From positions 58,179,201 to 58,243,200 of the forward strand of contig OZ038422.1 in NCBI GenBank assembly GCA_964036155.1: 64,000 nucleotides of DNA. The letters are read 5' to 3'. The stretch is from Diploscapter coronatus. Taxonomy: Eukaryota; Nematoda; Chromadorea; Rhabditida; Rhabditidae. The notes beneath the pieces are model-generated. The model had not been told where the DNA came from. It searched no databases and worked only from the letters and a program-made list of their open reading frames with translations. Positions 1 through 12,979 of the stretch are shown piece after piece (within the stretch, counting starts at the first letter, position 1; each line of letters opens with the position of its first letter). A program made the position numbers and the translations under genes.

Positions 1-2577
1 ATATTCGAATTGTTTGCAACTTTAACAACCCTAAAATTACTTGCCTAGGTCCAAAATGGCCTGACTTTTCAAATCCAATCTAATGCAACAGACTAATTTA
101 GGATGTTTTATCCTATTGCATTTCTCTAATGTCGTCATGCAATATTGTCCATTCAAATTCCCTCCTCCATTCATTCATTCATCCTGTCCTGCCCAACTCC
201 GAAATGTTGCTCTTGTCCTGCCATTCTCCAATTCTTTTGTAGTTGTTTTGTTTTCTCTTCCAAATCAGTCAGTGACTAATTCGTTTCTTTCAGTCTTTCA
301 GTTCCTTTGCCGTACGTTCACCTTTCCCGCTCCCCTTTCCCTCTCTTACCTGTTCAAATCTTCTCACTTCTCCTCCCCTTTCTCCTCTACCGTATGCCTC
401 TGGTGATGTTTCCAATTTGCCACTATTCTGTGAGTTGTCCTTCGCACTTCAAAACAAGACAGGAGGAGGGTGAGAAATGTGACAAATTGGCAGGTTGATA
501 GGTCAGAGATGCACAATAGTGCAGAGCCACTGACAATCTGACAATTCCTTGATTTGCGTGACTGTTCTGCCAATCAACTGAATCTATCAGAATGAACATC
601 TTCATCCGTTAATTAGCATTCTTTTTAATCTCTTTAGGACAGTCTAGGACAAGAAGTGAGCGGGAAATCTCGCTGCGGAAAGTCGATTTAGAATGCATAG
701 GGATAACTAACATCTGCTCTCTGCGAAACTGCTTACTGTAGAATGCGCTAATTTTTCATGTCCCTGCCTTGCCGAATTGCGCACTTTCCGCATCGATTCG
801 AGCCCTGTCCCAATCCCGATCTACCCGAGCATCAGGTCATCTTCCCTTCCTTCTATCTGCCTGCTGCTGTTTTTCATCTTCTCCTCTCATTTCTCGGGTC
901 TCGGGGTCAGGCCAAGGGGCTCCAAAACAATGCGAGAATATGCCCTGCCTGTATGCATTGCGCAATCCAACTGAACCGAATTGTAACCCGCAGAACTTTG
1001 TCGATTGAGGACCAAAATATGACGTATTCGCGGATTTTCACATTTACTTTTTCCCAAACTTTTTTTTCTAAAATCTGATGTCATATTCATTCTGTCATTT
1101 CGTGTTCTTGCTCTCTGTGAGAAGCAGAGTTGTACGAAACGTTACGTTTCGTTTACGTTTATTCAAAAAAACCTTTCGTACAATCCTGGTGAGAAGCCTT
1201 TCCTTCACATGCCTTGCTCTGTCTGATTTGCCAGCAACTCGTCATCATTCCTTTGTATCCGCCGTTCTTCTGTCATTTCTTCTCTATTTCTTCTAAGTGA
1301 TACAGCGATTTTCCCTACATTTTTATTCATGTCTCTTCGATTTTTTACTATCTTCTTTCTGCTTCCCCGTTTCCTGCTCATTTTTTTTCCAGAAAAGTGT
1401 CTATTCGCGCGTTCCCCCCTTCCTTTCGCCTCCAACTTTTCATTCGTCTTCTCACTTTTTTACTTTTGGGCCAGCTATTTTTTGCGGTAGAGGGAAATTT
1501 TGCGGTTTTCTTTGATCGGCCCGCCTCTGCTTGCTGAACTTCGACAAGCCATTTCAGCCTCTATCCTCACTTTTCACATTTGAATTATTTTGAATGACGA
1601 TTCTAAACATAACTGGCTGACAGTAACAAATTTCGAATGCAACTTGATGGCTTTCAGCTGGGCTGCTAGGGGTGAATCGACAAAGACAGGCAATTGACTG
1701 CTAATTACAGAAATCGAGAAGGCAATTAGAGAAATACGGGGATTCCTTTGTTGTGAGCCGACTCAATCAAATCCAACATGAGAATAGGAGTACAGTAATG
1801 GTCACTTTTATATAGCTGAATCTTAGCTTTTAGCTTGCAAACATCTTCGATAAGGTCTTGCACTTTCTTAAATTGTGCAGAATAGTTGCCTTATTTATTT
1901 TTTATTCAGGCGATATCATTTCGATTTTAGACATTCCTAACAACACTATTCCTTTCCAATTTGCCATCTATAGAGATTTAAGCTCTTTTAAACCCGCATT
2001 TAATGTTAACCTAGATGATTTCTAAATGCTTTACGATCGGAAAAAGTAACCTAAATGATGTTCTTTCTTCTTTAAAGGTACTTTCCCGAATTGACTATTT
2101 TGTTATTTTCTGGATAGGTATACGGGATCTTGATATCTACATTTCATCGGCATTAATTTATTCTAGTTTATCTCACTCGTATCTAGCCACGAGCTCTAAG
2201 CTAGGTTGGTCTAACCTATCTGGTGGGCGGAGCCTTACCCTCCTTCCCTTCTCCTTATTCCCTCTTCTTTTTTCCTCTCCCCTTTCCCTCACAGTCTTCT
2301 TTCTCCGGTCTCCTTACAGTGCGGGTCGCTTCCCTCCCTCTGTATTTCTTCCTTCTAATTCTCTTGCATCATCCATATCTCTCAACTTTCTTTGTTCTTT
2401 CAGTTTATTTGAGAGAGAATGCGAAAATAATTTTAAATTCACACCTGATTTGATATTTCGATTAACATACTTTCTTTTAGAGATCTTTATTTGGAACTAT
2501 AGATTTCTATCCTTTTTCTTCTATCGTTGGTTTATTCTTCAGCTCTAATGTTACATAATTATTATTTATGCTTTAGA
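1..2577. other. Upstream region of cyclin D, no gene seen
   Basis: No coding region is supported here. Reading frames are short and lack domain-like content. The plus strand is rich in pyrimidine runs (C/T tracts near 840-900, 1280-1450 and 2230-2360). The stretch probably holds the promoter and distal regulatory DNA of the cyclin D gene that starts at 2578. Confidence 0.5.
2566..2577 (+). promoter_or_regulatory. Probable spliced-leader trans-splice acceptor of cyclin D
   Basis: The sequence TATGCTTTAG ends at 2576 and the ATG of the cyclin D frame begins at 2578. No upstream coding exon joins to it, so an outron acceptor fits. It would leave a 5' leader of a single native base. This is inferred from known nematode trans-splicing; no transcript data are available. 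Confidence 0.45.
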
Positions 2578-5500
2578 ATGACAAGCGTAGTTTCGTCAAT
2601 ATGCCAGAAACAGAATCAGTCTGCTTCATCATCCGACTGGCTGCAGTGCACAGAAACACTGTCTCTGTCGGATGACACTCCATGCACATCGTCCTCGGCA
2701 GTCGCTGCCATTCTCAGGGGAAACCAGGAAAACGCACACATTTATGGAGGACAGAGGAAGTCTGCCAGCAGAAGGAAGAGGAATTCCATAGGAAATACCG
2801 TATGGAAGCTAATCTTCATAGTGATTTGTAAAGAAAGATACATATTTTCAGTCAGTGCTTCAACCGCGACGGAATTCCTTCAACTCAATTCTCAATCACC
2901 CGGCTCATTCGTCTGTCAAAACTCTGCCTGATTACAATCTCCACTCGGACACTCGGCTGCTCGATAACATGATGCAAAGAGAGGTAAAAACGTTTGAGAT
3001 TTTATATTTTTCACTTTTTGCAATTGATGTATAATTTTTAAAGAATAGATCATTTCATGCAGTAGTTTTTTTTACGAAAATCACATTCTTTCTCTCCCTT
3101 TCCATATGCAATTCAAAAACCTCGAACTTTTTCTCACGTTTTATGCTCTCTAAGGTAGTTTTATTTGTAGGAGCACATTCGACCGAATCCACACTATTTC
3201 ATGTCCGTGCAACAGGAACTCAAACCAGAACATCGGCAGGTTGTCGTCAAATGGATTCTAGAGGTTGTTGAGGTGATCCTTCATTCTATTTAATAATTTG
3301 ACATTTTGATACGATTTATTCAACAAGTTACCAGAATTTTTATCCATCAACGTTTACATATTTCTAATCAGAATGTACGCTAATTTTCCAATTTGCAAAA
3401 ACATGGTAGACGATTCACTATTATTGTAAAAGGTTTGAAAAATTCAGAAGAAGAAGAATAAGATCGGATCGTAAATCTAGGCTCTTTTAACTCGTTCATA
3501 TTTATATCCTTACTTTTTTCAGTACGAGCAATGTGGCAGCGACGTGGCCCTGCTGACAGTCGGTCTTATCGACCGTTTTCTATCTCAGCAGAACATCTTC
3601 CAATCTGACCTTCAGGTACCTTCCCCCTTTCCTTTTCCTCTTGTCCCTTTATGTTTATCCTGTTATCTTGAGTCGACTCCTGCAATTTTGAATGATCGTA
3701 TCTATTCATCCACTCATTTGTCGTGTTGCAGACTTTGGCGGGCTCGTGTCTGCTCATCGCCAGCAAACTGAAGCAACCAAGTCCACTCACTGCAAGAAGG
3801 CTGTTGGCTCATCTACCTGATGATGAAGCCGCGTCTAATATGCTCGTGGTAAATTTTTAGCGAAGTTTATCTGAACATTCTGAAATTAATGTTTTTTTCA
3901 CCTGAGAAATAGTTTATTATGACAACCTTTTCTTTATCTTTTTAGTAACTTATTATTAGCACTGAACTTCTAAGTTGATTTTTAGTGCATTCTTTTCTTT
4001 TCAGTCCTGGGAATTGCTGATTGTAACGCAGCTGAACTGGGAGCTTCTCTCACCAACTGCACTCGACTTCTTCGACCTGCTCTGTGCCCGAGCCTCTCAT
4101 CTGAACGTCCTCCGACAGACCTTCTCAGACGCAGCCCTCGCTCTGCAGAAATGTAAGCTTTACTTCATTACTGTAATCAGCATGCAATGCAGCCACAATT
4201 CACTCGGCTAATGATCGTTGCCTTTGTGGCAATCAATTAGTGAAATCCCGTCTTCCTTATTTCTCTATCCATCACGTGTCCCTCTCCCTTTCCTCCTCTT
4301 TCCCTTGTGCATATCTAGCACTTTTTTACCGGACAGCCTTTTTCTTCTCCCCTCTATGTGCGCGATTCCTCTGTAAATCTGTAAATTAGGCATGCACAAA
4401 AACGACTGAACATGCAAATCTGGGCAGTGGTTTTTCGTGTTTTTGGTGTCTGCCTCTCTGCACTCTCCTGTCCGCCAATGCACTCTCGTCTGCCGTTCTA
4501 ATCGGATCGTTCCTTATTCCCCTTTCCTCTCTTCGATTTACTGGCAAAGACCCTAGTTCGGTGGGGGGTCTCCCTCTCCTTTCTCATTTCCAAATTTGGC
4601 CACTTCTCTGCACTCTCCTCGAATGCAGTTGTTCTTCGCGTCTAGCAACTCGAACAAAGAGATAATCGTGTGTCTTTGCGTGATTGGGAGGCAAGAAATG
4701 GGTGAACGTGCGGGAACCTGGGGCCTAGAGTCTAGAAGAGCAGCCTTGTCTTCTTCCCCTTCTTCTCTTCATCATCTATCATCACATGCCTCATTGGCTC
4801 ACGAAGGCGCAAGGCGCTGTTTTGTTAGCAACATGTGAGAGACCCAGGAAGGAGTGCACAGCCAAACCCCTCTAGGGAAGAGAGACGAAAAGACCTTGGT
4901 CCCTTTTTGTGCCTGTGCCACCAGCCAACCGACTGACCCATCCCTCACAACCCACAATTCGCACAATCAGACAAACCCCCTGCAGCTGCTTTCTTTATTT
5001 GGATCTGATCTGCGCGAAATCCAATACGGTACAATTCAATCTTACAACTCTTGAATATTCAGTCAGAAAGAGCAGGGCAATTAGGGCCATGTCACCTCTT
5101 TATTGTCAATCAGTGAATTCAGTTTACCGCAAAACATCTAGTTCTTCTCTAAAGAGCGACACCATTTTCTGCGATTGTTGGTGGACAAATTCTCAACTCT
5201 CCCACAGAGTTCTCTCTTTCTTTCCGCAATTGAGAAAACGATAGAATTGTCTCATTTACATTTCAAAGACCCAACCAACCGCTCTGGTAATACAAGTTTT
5301 TGGGCGATAAAGTGATAGAGATTTTGCAAAGAATCTTTTGTATCTTTCCTAAATCATTTGTCCAACGGATCTTCATTAAATGGAAAATTAAAACAAACAC
5401 AAGAACATATTTGTAAAAACTGTAGTTCCAATAATTTGAACACTATCAGATAGCTTTCCTAGTACAGTGCAACTATTTAATATTCTTTTGAATTCTTTCA

Positions 5501-8500
5501 TGTATCCTTTGAAATGTTCATAGAATTTATCTTCTATCATTTTGCTTCATTTTTCAGCTTGTACATAAATTTGGAGGAGATTATAAGATTTTGGGTGATA
5601 TATAGGAAAAGAATGACGGTGCAACATAAAGGAGAGGATAAAGGGATGAAAGAGAAGGAATGGGGAAATGGTTTCTTGAGGCCGGCAGATGTTTTTACAG
5701 TGGATTGGAGATTGAAGGATGAATTGAATGGGTGCATCTTGATCTGATTCATTGAATGAAAGAGTGAAGGAGTGAATAGTAAAGGGAAAGAGTAACATTG
5801 CCTCTGGTACAGCACTCTAGCACTACAGACAATGGAAGAGCACTTGATGGAGAAGAGTCTTTTGATATCCGAGTATATCCTTAGGAAAGTCATTAGATCC
5901 TTATGGCTAAGACTATTTCTCCTGAGAATTTGAAATGTCTCAAATCTCTTGTGGTGGTATGTGAGCTGCTGAGGTTGCAGCGGCTTTTGAGGCATAAAGA
6001 GAAGGAGTGATTAAGGACAGAAACTGCTGCTGAAATGCCTGGGAAGGATGTCGAATGTCGACAGATGGCAGCAGGGACAGGGGAAAGTGATTGAATTGAG
6101 ACACAGATCTAAGGACCCACTGTTCATAAGCATCGAGCCGATATCCACTTTGGACAGTCTCACAGTCTTTCGGACTTGCACACTCAAAAAGACCTCCACT
6201 CCTCCATCTCCCGCTCTCATTTCCCATTCGCAAAGGGCCAAAAGGCAATTCGCACCCCTTTTGGACTGTTGCATTCTAATGAGTTTTGATGCGAACCGAT
6301 TACCGTTTCATTCAACAACAGAGCTCGTAAAACAACGATTAAACGACAAAGAACTGCCCTCGAGAATGGAGGTCTCGAAGAGAATAGAGATGATGTACTG
6401 TAGAGAGTGAGCTCTTCACTTTCAGTTTGTAGTCGCCTGTTTGGTCTGTTTGATAGGCAATTCCCCATTTATCATTTGGTCTGATTCGGTCTGCTCAATT
6501 CAACAGTTTTCGTATGATCGAATGATGACCTTCAGCGAATCAAAGCATCTCTGTTTTCCCTCATCTCTTTCCCTTTCCTCCTTGCCTTTGTCAACCTTGG
6601 AAGCCTCACTTCTTCTACCTCTGCCTGCCCTGTCGCCCTGTTGCCCTCACTCCGCATCTGTTCTCTCGCCCCTACCCTGTCTACTTGCTGATTGTTATCT
6701 TTAGGTGAGAAGAGAATCCAAACGTGAAACGAAACATCGCCATTTCTGACAATTAGACAGACACACACACAGACAGGCAAATGCACAGAAATTGAATAAG
6801 GGAAAAAGTTTGTCAGAAAAGGACTGCAGATTGACGGCGAAATAATTGAAATCTAACTGCTGACAGCTAGAATTTGGATTTGAAGTGGAGATAAAATTTG
6901 AAATTGAAATGCGCTAAATGAAATTATTCGCTTCTGTCAGAGTTACTGTATACACTGATATATGCGCGAAATTTCAGAAATACTCATTCATTTTCTTGGC
7001 TCAAATTATACACTTTGAACTGTTGAGATTCGCACTTTCTCACTTGGCACCTGCATTCTTCTTACTCTAACACTCTGATGGGTGGTCTGGCAAGTAGCTC
7101 TGTCTGTGTGAAAGTCATCTAGCAGACAAAACAGTAGATCACCTGAAGAAGCAGAGCTGTGACAGAACAGGGCAGAGTGGGAAGTGAGCTATTGGCAGAA
7201 AAGACGAGATAAACAATGCAGGCCAGTTGCTGTATCCGATTACAGTATCCTCAGGAAATCCTCAACTTTTCTTTCAAACCAACAAGTCAAACCAATTGCG
7301 AATGCATGGGAAGTCGACCTGTGTCCTGTGGTAATTCGAGCTCATTACTCAATCAATCTTTCCCCCCTATATCCATTATATCTATGCACTGAGCATATTC
7401 ATCTATATCCTTATTTCTCTTTGCCTAATCCGGCGTCCTTTTCTATTTGCTCGCCACCAACTTAGAGTAATGCTGCAATAAGTTGAATGCAAGTAAGCCA
7501 AAGGCAGACTTAAGATAGATGTTTATTTGCTGAGTTGATGGATAAAAGCATGCATTTCTGTAGAGCTAAGTGAGTAAATGGACTTAATGATTGAAGAAGC
7601 AGCGATGCAGATGGCAATGCACAGTACCACAATATCATGCTCGTTAACAATCGGAAACGACGTCATTGGCCTGTGCAATTTACGATATTAAAATAGGATT
7701 AATCTGCCGTAATTTGACACTATGAAAAGAAATTTGTTTTTTTTTAATTTCACTCTTAACCAACCCTGATCTTCATCAATCCGTAATCTTTCAGCGTTGT
7801 CGCTTCATTAATTATTATTGAAAGCGTTTGCTACTTTTGAATCAGCGCAAAATGTTATCATTCGGGAAAGGATAGAGTTGACGAATTTCACATATTGATG
7901 AAAATTAGCTTGCAAATTGCACAAGGAGTCCATATCATTATATTAGAATGCGCTGTAATAAAAGAAAATTCAAATCCACCTGAAATCGAACACACCATTT
8001 GTCACTCCCCTTTACCTGCCATTCTGCATGTGAAGATCCCCATGTCTCTGGATCAGTCTTCCTACTTCTTACAGTCAGTTTTTGCTAACTTTCTTTTCAC
8101 TTTCTGAACAAATGACTCCACTCTTCTTTCACTTCTCACATATTTTCTGCGTCTTTTTGAGTTTCTGTTTGAATTCGAATCCACCTTTTTCTACAGCAAA
8201 AACTCCCCATGCCAGCGCAGAGCCATGCAAATGAGAGGGAATTCATAAGCAGAGAGCAGTAAAGTCATTCGAATGCATTCTCAGAAAGGCACACGTGTTG
8301 ACAAGTGGACTGTTATTCAGAACCATTTAGCTATTTTTAACCAGGCAATTTAAATCCAATCTGTGTCAACTTCAAATTCCCTATAAAATGGTAGAATGGT
8401 AGACATGAAAAACTCGGATGTGTACGATATATTAATGAGCGCTATTTGAATAGGAAAAATAGCCAGAAGTCAGCTGAATTCGAATCTAACACCGGAATGG

Positions 8501-10193
8501 AATGTTTTCGAAAATCGCCTTTCATTTCATTACCTTTGTCCAAACTAAGACAAGAAAAATTGAGGACAAGCGGAAGGAAGGAAGGAAGAAAAACATTGCT
8601 GCAGGCGTTTTTTGGGTAATAAAAGTGAAAATCCATTGCTTTATGAATCGGAACATTGAATGCCATCAATTCATCAATAGACAAACTTTCGAATATTGTC
8701 TTGGAATACTATAACTCATTTGAATTGTGGTTCAGGCCCAATTAATTGGAGATAATTCGTGTAGCTTTACTGCTTAATTATGCATTTATGCCTGCGCTTG
8801 CATTGTGCTGTCATTCAGTGAGTCAGGCATTCTTCATCATTTCCCCTTCCTCTAATGAATACGATTTGATGGCCTGTCTCCTTGTCTCCTTGGAAATCCT
8901 GCAGCTAGGCAGTCATTCCTGCACATTTGAAACAAGGAATAAGTCCGGCAGATGGTCAGCTGGTTTTGGGCATTCTCCGCGTCTCTACTCTCTTTATCTT
9001 CCCTGATCTCTCCCTTCAAGCAGCTAATTTAGGACACCTCAGCAGCCCTTTGCCTGTTGCGCATGAGCTGTGATTTCCCCTAGGAAAAGGCAAACGCACA
9101 AACAAAATCTCTTGACCTGAGCCAGAAAGACAGGTCGAAGAGGGAAGAGGACAGTAATTCTCAACTCGTCATGCATATCATCTCTTCTGCTCTGCTCTGC
9201 TGCATTCTTGTGGAGGTCGCACGCGCCTTGTCTTCAATCTTCTATGATCACCAAAATAGTCTGAGTCAATTCCCTTCTATCGTCTCATTTACCTCGCATT
9301 AACAGCCCAACATCCCCTCAGATAAGATCTACCGCCTTTGGAGTCTCCCCATCTTCCCTCTTTGTACTAACTTTGCCCCTCTCCTTCTGCAGAGTTTCAA
9401 AAATGTTTGTCTCTTTCGACTAACTCTGCACACGATGAAAAGCGATTCACCTTCGGACTAAAATGCATAAAATTCAAACGAAAAACAATAAAATAAGAGA
9501 TGAAATGAAATGAAAATGATGCAATTTCAGCGTACAAACTGGCCTCTCTGTTCCCTTCGTTGCAATGCTGCTTGGCAATGAGCTACGTGGCCAGCAAGCT
9601 GGACGCTAACACTCAGGGGAATGTCGAGAAAGTTATCAGCGGCATGTTCAATTTACAAATGGTAAGTAAATTTATATTTACAAACAAATGAAGATAGGAA
9701 TTAAAGAAAAACTTGGCTACAAAATGTTGAAATGCTACCAAAAATGGCAAGACATTTTCTGAAATCTACCTTAACGATATCTTATGGAATAACATTGTCA
9801 TGTTCACGCTTTCATTAAATACTCATTGAATAATGATTCTATATTCAGCCTCTTCTGCACGCGTACATTCCGCATCTGGATCGTATCATCCAGGACAGTC
9901 CTCTGAATTCGACGTCCTCTTCCACACCGCCAGTCCCTCCGTCTTCCATCTGTCTGCATCTCTCCCCTGCAATCACTACAACCACCAATCAGTTCACCGA
10001 GGAAGCGACTGCGAGTCTCAAACAGCCAGCCGAGTCGAGGTCAAGCCGCACCCCGCCCAAAGCCAGACGACGGAGCCGCACGGATTCAGGCTTCTGCTCC
10101 GCGGTCTCCTCGCCCGAGTCCTCACGGCATTCAGACTCCTCAGATGTCAGTCCTCCAAAAATGGCACGACTCTCTTTGGATCCAACTTCGTAG
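2578..10193 (+). CDS. cyd-1: G1 cyclin D (CYD-1 type)
   Basis: Exons: 2578-2799, 2852-2983, 3171-3272, 3523-3615, 3732-3848, 4005-4152, 9531-9661, 9849-10193; 429 residues, all joins in frame. The N-terminus carries LQCTE at residues 22-26, the LxCxE retinoblastoma-binding motif of D cyclins. Exons 3-6 encode the N-terminal cyclin box (KWILEVVE, DRFLSQQNIF, LAGSCLLIASKLK, LNWELLSPTALDFFD). Exon 7 adds part of the second cyclin fold. The last exon is Ser/Thr/Pro-rich and basic (RRRSR), with the potential phosphorylation and turnover sites usual for D-cyclin tails. The family binds CDK4/6 and drives the G1-S transition by phosphorylating Rb in the nucleus. A candidate AATAAA lies near 10505. 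A 5378-nt intron separates exons 6 and 7. The cyclin D assignment is strong; the cyd-1 symbol follows from nematodes usually having a single D cyclin. Confidence 0.92.
4153..9530 (+). other. Very long intron 6 of cyclin D
   Basis: This 5378-nt intron has donor GTAAGC and acceptor TTTCAG, while the other introns of the gene are 52-250 nt. I see no nested gene on either strand with splice signals or a recognisable domain. It holds C/T-rich tracts, CA-rich and GAAGG-type microsatellites (near 6755 and 8570), and a dispersed repeat at about 7632-7730. In compact nematode genomes such introns often carry enhancers, and that is the likely role here. Confidence 0.7.
7632..7730 (+). repeat. Dispersed repeat, copy A
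   Basis: This stretch resembles 34363-34460 in the same orientation. Shared blocks include ATATCATG, TTAACAATC, ACGACGT, TGTGCA and GCCGTAATTTGA in the same order with similar spacing. No open frame or terminal repeat was recognised. It is probably a degraded non-autonomous mobile element. Confidence 0.55.
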
Positions 10194-12979
10194 GAGATTT
10201 AAAAGATTGTAACAAAGGAAAATCAAAAACAGCATGAGATCAACAAAAATTCGCAAAATACTGCAATCTGGATGAGTAATTTCGAAACTTGTGAAATAAT
10301 ATGTCGAGGTAGAACTTCATCTCACCTAACCCTGCATTATATTTCGCAAGTTGTGAAGTGATGAATTTGCAGTATTTTGTAAAACTGCTCAATTTTAGCG
10401 ACTTTTCTAATTAACTGCCTAGTCGTTTCGATCGTAATCCAACAATAGTCCATTTTCCTCGACAAAATGTATAGCTTTCAAAAACTGATGAAAAGTTACT
10501 CTAAAAATAAATCCTGCTCTATAATCTCACGATTTTTCTCAATATATTTTCTCATATTTTATTCCATCTATGACTATGACTATGATAACCACATTTATGT
10601 ACGCTTTTTTCATTTGAACTCCCCAGGTTAGGGCTCAAAGGGCCTAGTCTTCGTCTTTTCTCTCTTTGCAATTTTAAATTATTTCAGTTTTACAGTAATC
10701 CTTTCTCATAATTAATCGAGTTTTTCAATATCTTTCAATTTCAATTAATTTATTTCGATTTCTAGCGTATTCTCCTTCATATTTGCTCGGTGATCATTTT
10801 GTTCATTAACTGCCCAACTTTCTGATCATTTCTTTATCAAGAAGTTTCTTGCAGCCGAACATTTTTATCTTCGTCTTTTGCCCGTGTTTCTGATGGAACT
10901 TGAATCTAATGGCATATTTCATTCTAAAAACTTATTATTTATTTAAGAAATCTCTTATATTATCTTAGCACTCTATCATAAGATTATCTTCAATGTTACT
11001 TTATTTTACTTTATATTTTACCTAAAATATGAAATTAGTCCCATTACCTGATTCTTTTTCCATCATAAAAACGATTTGTGTTAGTCGCGAATTCTGATGA
11101 ACTCAGCATTTTACTGCAATTTTCTTTTCTGTTGTAAATATTCATTGATGATTCAGTTTGAACATGATGAAATATTCTCAGTTTATCGATTCTGTTTATC
11201 ACCTTGATGATGCAATATCACTTTTCATTCTCATTTTCTATGACTTACAGTATTTCCATGACCTTTTTCACTTCACTATGACATCTGTCTCTATTCAATT
11301 TGCCCATTGCTTTATTTTTCCTTACTTTGTTTTAACTTTTGAAATGGAAAATAAACTTGCTCAAAGAAATTACAAACTTGGACCGTTTTGTCGAATCGGT
11401 GAATGACAAAGAAAAAGAGAAGCGATAAATGCATAACTCAGGGGTTTAGTTTCTGCTAATGAGCAGTTGCATGTCTGCCCGCTGGCCGCCCTATTATTAT
11501 ATACAGTAATCCGGGGGATAAATGCCTTAGGATATGTGAATATGAACAGCTGAGGCAAAGGGAAAGGCCTTAGATCCTGGAGGTATTTGAATTAGGAAAG
11601 GGGTAAATGAGGCGAATCGAGGGAATGCAAAGAGTCAATTAGAAGTGGGTCATAGGCAGGAGAATGTGTCATAACAGTCCATTTGCCTGATTATCTGACA
11701 TCCTTCCTTCCTTCCTTCCCTAATCTACAGTTTCAGTCGGATATTCTTTATCTGAGAGGAGGTTCAACTTTCAAACGAACTTCCGCCTGCCTTTGAACTG
11801 TGAGAAAGACTAATCACTCATCGTCCCACTTCTCTGCCTCTCTTCACTGCTTTCATTCTATCATTCGACTCGAAAAGTTCATCTGAAAACGTGAACTCTC
11901 ATGTGGAAATGTGTGGACGAACAATGATATATTCGCTGCAGAGATGATTTAGAATGTGAACGCACAAAGAGGGGCGTTCGAAGATGTGTGTAAAAGAGGC
12001 AAAATAAGTGTACTTTTATGAAAAACGCCAGTGAGAACAAAATTAGTTTGTATCGAAGTGCATATTTCCCTAACCATTATATGATTTATCAGTGAGTTCT
12101 TCCCGAACATAATATTGGAGTATGCCTAATCTTGTCGTAATTGGCAGTTTCAATTGCAAAAGACAGATATGAAGATCACCATAACTATGAACAAATCCTG
12201 ATCTCACAAATATGGCAATCCATTTTCGACAATGCATCAGAAATGCTTTAGCAGTCCAAATGAAATTAAATTAGTCTTACTGGCTTTTCTCATTAACCTT
12301 GATAAAATTATGACATTTGTCATGATTATAAGGAGTCTAACAAGGAATTACCACTCAACATTTTTTGGAACCGGAACCAGAATTGGCAGAAAACAATCGT
12401 CGGAAGCGGAGCTCTGTCTCGCCGCTGATTGTCACAATTTCACACACGTAAACTTTCATTTTCTGAAAAATATTGATCATTTCTTGCATTTCGTCATCCA
12501 TAAAAATGAATGTTGAATGATAAAAATAGAGCTCGGCTTCATACAAAAAGCGATAAATTTTCAATACATTTCATTTTACTCATCTACTACTACATTTTGT
12601 GCTTGTGTGTCTAAGTAAGAATAACATGCTCTCCGTCTTCATGCTCATTTTCATTCCATTCGTAAGCTTTCCAGATATTAGTCGTTTTGTACCTCTTTCC
12701 CTCCTCTTCTGCTGATTTCTTTCAATTTCAACCTGAATCTCGAGGTATTTGTCTGTGTGTGTGTCTATTCCGCCGATTCTTTTGTAGTCATTCTCAGTCG
12801 GATGTCTCTCGCCTAATCCTTATCCCCCCTTTCCCTTACCTCAAATATCCTCCCTGATTAACTCCCTTTCATCAGTTCACTTCTTCACTTCAATCCTCCC
12901 CAGGCTCTCGTACATCTTCATATTTTTGTCCTTATTCAGGTCTATCATCCCTCTCAATCCATTTCTTCACTCCTTCTTC
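10194..12979. other. Intergenic region between cyclin D and the Ig protein
   Basis: The first 300-400 bases probably hold the cyclin D 3' UTR, with a candidate AATAAA near 10505. The rest shows no supported gene. A CCTT tetranucleotide run sits near 11701-11719. The sequence TTATTCAG at about 12932-12939 is a candidate trans-splice acceptor 40 nt before the Ig-protein ATG. Confidence 0.45.
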
